Shown one piece after another: positions 62,201 through 64,000 of a DNA stretch of 64,000 bases. Origin of the DNA: Candidatus Enterococcus leclercqii. GTDB lineage: Bacteria; Bacillota; Bacilli; Lactobacillales; Enterococcaceae. The DNA is taken from NCBI RefSeq assembly GCF_009933135.1, contig NZ_MAEH01000015.1, positions 62,001-126,000 of the forward strand. The letters are read 5' to 3'. Every line of letters begins with the position of its first letter. Position 1 is the stretch's first letter. The position numbers and the translations under genes were made by a program. The notes under the pieces were generated by a model, which was not told the origin of the DNA, ran no database searches, and saw only the letters and a program-made list of their open reading frames with translations.

Positions 62201-64000
62201 AAATGTAGCGTCGGCCAACACCTTTTCCTTTCCTTGTTCGTCGACTGCGACTTTCGAAAACTGGGCACTGCCTTTGTAGTTAATTAGTGGTGCGCCGTTA
62301 TTGATTTTCACTGGATCGGGACGACTGTCAACATCACCAGTGATTCGGAAAGTCATCACTTGGTTATTCAAATAATACCCTGATGCTGCCTGCGATTCTG
62401 TCACTTGATAGTTTCCCGGACGCAGATCCGTCAAAGTCAATTTCCCATTACTGTCTGTTACGAAGCTATTGCCATCAGTCGGCTCAACTTCAGTAAAGTC
62501 ACTCGACCCCTCAGGTGCCCATTTCACTGAAAAAATTGCGCCTGCAAGTTTTTTTTCATTTTCAGATTTTTTTTGGAGTTGGGCACTGCCCAAGTAATCA
62601 TTGAGGCTGACACTGGTAATAGGGGTTTCTTCAGCCCCTGACAAATAGACTTTTTTCTGCCCATTACTCAACTGCTTCACAGAAAAGAGAACAGGTTCTG
62701 AATTGATAAGATACGTGGGGCCCTTGTCATCTGCAGGCGGTGACAATTCCCGTAAACGATAGTCGCCTACGTCCAAGTCATTTAAGAGCACACCGTTGGA
62801 GGAAGCAGCAAAAGGTTGTCCTACCGCATTATAGCCATCATCAGTTGCTTTCTCCAAAATGAAGAGCCCACCGTTGAGCTTCACATTTCCAGAAGTACGG
62901 CTGCCATTTTTGTAAAAGGTTACTGCAATGCGGTTATTGACAATGGCAATAGGCGTTCCGCTCCCGGTAGAAGTTTTATCGACAGTCAAGACCTTCCCGC
63001 TCACCAGCTCATCACTGATTGTATATCCGGCTGGTGCAGCTACCTCTTTTAAAATATATTGGAATGCACTTGACGAGTAGATTAAATTCCCAAAGGTCAC
63101 TTTTCCGGTGGCATCAGTTGTCACATCATAAATGATTTCATCCGGAGAAAGAGAGTTCGTATAGCGCCGAATCAGCTGCAGATGAGCACCGGCTAAGGGT
63201 GAACCATTTTCATTGATTTTTTGGATAGTGACACGGCCCTTATTTCCATAAGCAGAGCCGTTAGCATTGGTCACCGTCACATTGATGGTCGTACTGGTAT
63301 CCGGATTGGTGATTTCAGTGCCGTCTGCCTTCAAAGACGCGTTATTTGTGACTTTCTCTGTTGCCGAAGATAAGTTTGGCTTAGCGGAATAGGTCAAAAG
63401 ATAGGGTTTTTCAATGGTATTGGTTGCACTCTGTCCCGCTTCCTTATAGTCTTCACTAAAGGCTACCGTCAACTGTTGTTGGCCAGTAGCGGGGTCTGTC
63501 GTCAGCTGCAGAAAATAATCTTTCCCTTGAACTAGCTCAGGACCTTGCGACAAGTTCCCATCAACATCGACGTTCCCCAGATACAACTTCACAGTAGATA
63601 AATCTACAATCTGATTGGTAGATGGGTTATCAGTAAGCACCGGGTTTGTCAGCAAAGATTGAGCCTGATTGATCCATAATTTCCAATCAATCTGGTTGGT
63701 AGCTTGGGTATACTGACCACTCTTACCTAAAGGTTTCCCACCATATTTAACGCTGACTTGGGCCGACAGCTCGTTGGTCACTCCGCCCACCTCTGTTGTG
63801 GCCATATTGTCATAGGTACCATGGCTGACCTCTAGATTTTTCAAAGACGTTTTGAACTGAATCTGGTACGTCATTGGTGTCCCGTTTTCACTCCAACCAG
63901 GAATTCGTCCTGAGCCATCACTGTTTTTTTGACCAATTTGTAAATGCAAGACGTTGCTTTCTTCCGAAGGTTCCTGAACAGTGATGTAAGCTTGTCCCAA
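59204..64000 (-). CDS. LPxTG-type (YPKTGD) SpaA-repeat surface adhesin, 5' end outside window
   Basis: The last 1598 residues of a large sortase substrate. An adhesin-like region (about 1-240 of the visible part, with IDWKLWINQAQ and DNPSTNQIVD) is followed by about eleven SpaA-type domains. Most have the pattern A-x-L-x-K-T...LAGA-x-F at the start and E-x-x-APxGY near the end, which supplies the Lys and catalytic Glu for internal isopeptide bonds. One divergent unit near residue 690-830 (YNWKVYWDKVAQ) interrupts the series. The sorting signal is YPKTGD, a hydrophobic helix and YRRKE. It probably forms a long rigid fibre or pilus-like stalk. The ligand and start are not visible. Confidence 0.92.
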   Translation of the reverse strand: MGQAYITVQEPSEESNVLHLQIGQKNSDGSGRIPGWSENGTPMTYQIQFKTSLKNLEVSHGTYDNMATTEVGGVTNELSAQVSVKYGGKPLGKSGQYTQATNQIDWKLWINQAQSLLTNPVLTDNPSTNQIVDLSTVKLYLGNVDVDGNLSQGPELVQGKDYFLQLTTDPATGQQQLTVAFSEDYKEAGQSATNTIEKPYLLTYSAKPNLSSATEKVTNNASLKADGTEITNPDTSTTINVTVTNANGSAYGNKGRVTIQKINENGSPLAGAHLQLIRRYTNSLSPDEIIYDVTTDATGKVTFGNLIYSSSAFQYILKEVAAPAGYTISDELVSGKVLTVDKTSTGSGTPIAIVNNRIAVTFYKNGSRTSGNVKLNGGLFILEKATDDGYNAVGQPFAASSNGVLLNDLDVGDYRLRELSPPADDKGPTYLINSEPVLFSVKQLSNGQKKVYLSGAEETPITSVSLNDYLGSAQLQKKSENEKKLAGAIFSVKWAPEGSSDFTEVEPTDGNSFVTDSNGKLTLTDLRPGNYQVTESQAASGYYLNNQVMTFRITGDVDSRPDPVKINNGAPLINYKGSAQFSKVAVDEQGKEKVLADATFALLNDAGQPLDQDGKVVQSLDEAQQVFSDDEGLFTVNGLSPGTTYGLTEVAVPKDYVINDTVLWFTTPLSAPQNTGVTINSADQKLVYKESTPYRNYNWKVYWDKVAQNKLSDDENTAPLGLALYKVYRVEGENTEDIAKNSTIDHGQIETEIDGQQVAVFQSNPLTGRISVFNLTGGTYYYQEIQAPKGYLLDTTKYRFTLPSNLKPANGTEIALSPAVDGETDEEGTQEVPVVIGNQDQIQRVAVRNYQGAAEMQKTLADGETPLADATFGVYQEDGQQVLQEGTPLTVTSDENGRVYAEGLAPGNYYFQETATPENHYIVNTTKVSFTIPTSSSSKPAVVEIKDGNGDPYRLPNYQGAAQLIKLDGEADEKTPLAGAVFEVYTKEGMRVADQQELVSDENGQVTVTDLAPGAYYFQEVNAPAGYVLNERQVNFTIPDSWEGELPLVTEEKGQPLTLTNYQGQARLTKTNEAKEQLAGAVFELTDEVGNVLPGFEALTSQGDGSITVTGLAPGNYRFKERQSPAGYLLNTAELPLFTIPAEATDQPAVVVQFADGTPLTAVNYRGSARLQKTVETTQGTVGLAGAHFKVVDDQTLAPIDGFTDLVSDGQGNVIADGLAPGSYRFMETQAPTGYIMDPTPSESFTIDSEAADKPTVVEVGQFVNFQGTVRVHKTDSEGNPLSGAVFQIWDLSQQPATLVPGYDKLISDENGEVLATGLAPGSYEMREKTPPTGFIANTRTLPFIVATSASQQPVIDLGTFVNFKGEARLLKTDEAGDSLAGAEFRLERLDHGKGRQITTSPLLSDENGEVLLENLAPGEYQLQEAKAPDGYIRSTRTITFTIDSAAAREPQLDLGTLVNYQGAVHLRKTNAKHETLGGAVFQLWQVADGNEAVVPGFEKVVSDEKGLLSANGLAPGSYEWRELTPPTGYKVSRKAVGFTIPTASDTAVSLDLGDFINQQQPGKTYPKTGDTIRRTLPLAGLVLIVIAGGLWLYRRKE

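Noticed and set aside
1-64000. tRNA, rRNA, CRISPR arrays, insertion sequences, phage
   Set aside because: None was recognised; repeats seen are within protein-coding domains or are terminators.

Overview
The window reads as a low-to-medium GC member of the Lactobacillales, most likely an Enterococcus, perhaps one of the plant- and gut-associated species. This rests on family content: an EbsC-type tRNA deacylase, a Mga-like regulator, a Met T-box, mannose-class PTS operons, a Bce/YxeA module and three giant sortase substrates. It is inference from gene families, not a database match. Nearly all genes lie on the minus strand. I found no rRNA, tRNA, CRISPR array or intact insertion sequence.

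Region 1 (1-10.3 kb) is a glucuronoxylan-oligosaccharide locus. It runs from a promoter whose -35 box is overlapped by a strong cre site: GH43 beta-xylosidase, GH67 alpha-glucuronidase, SGNH esterase, two sugar ABC permeases, a YesL-like membrane protein and a sugar-binding lipoprotein, then a terminator and a separately promoted GH2 glycosidase cut by the window edge. Region 2 (10.4-16.9 kb) is housekeeping and accessory: two GNAT acetyltransferases, an M24-fold protein that seems to have lost its metal ligands, a DUF1801 protein, a MazG-like/EbsC/MFS operon and a small membrane protein. Region 3 (17-19 kb) is a patchwork with a three-zinc-module AP2 protein and several tiny or frameshifted ORFs.

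Region 4 (19-28.4 kb) has a Mga-like activator facing a 2294-residue LPKTGE adhesin. The adhesin is preceded by a 42-codon ORF and by a structured-RNA candidate. Region 5 (28.5-31.9 kb) is an amino-acid ABC transporter under a T-box whose specifier reads AUG, so methionine uptake is likely. Region 6 (32-43.2 kb) is a sugar-acid catabolic cluster under a divergent RpiR regulator: 2-hydroxyacid dehydrogenase, mannose-class EIIC/D/B/A with an M28-like membrane protein inserted, mannonate dehydratase, KDPG aldolase, a HAD phosphatase and 6-phosphogluconate dehydrogenase, with a second 2-hydroxyacid dehydrogenase behind. No KDG kinase is present.

Region 7 (43.8-50.6 kb) is a cell-wall-anchored beta-helix protein (FPKTGE, eight FIVAR repeats) with a dedicated membrane-bound PrsA-like foldase under a cre-like site. 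Region 8 (51-55 kb) is a Fur-box-controlled siderophore ABC transporter in which one permease appears to start at AUA. Region 9 (55.4-58.9 kb) is a BceAB-type transporter with YxeA and a lipoprotein. Region 10 (59.2 kb to the edge) is the C-terminal 1598 residues of a SpaA-repeat adhesin (YPKTGD).

Together the window links plant-polymer and sugar-acid use under catabolite control with a large surface-adhesion repertoire.
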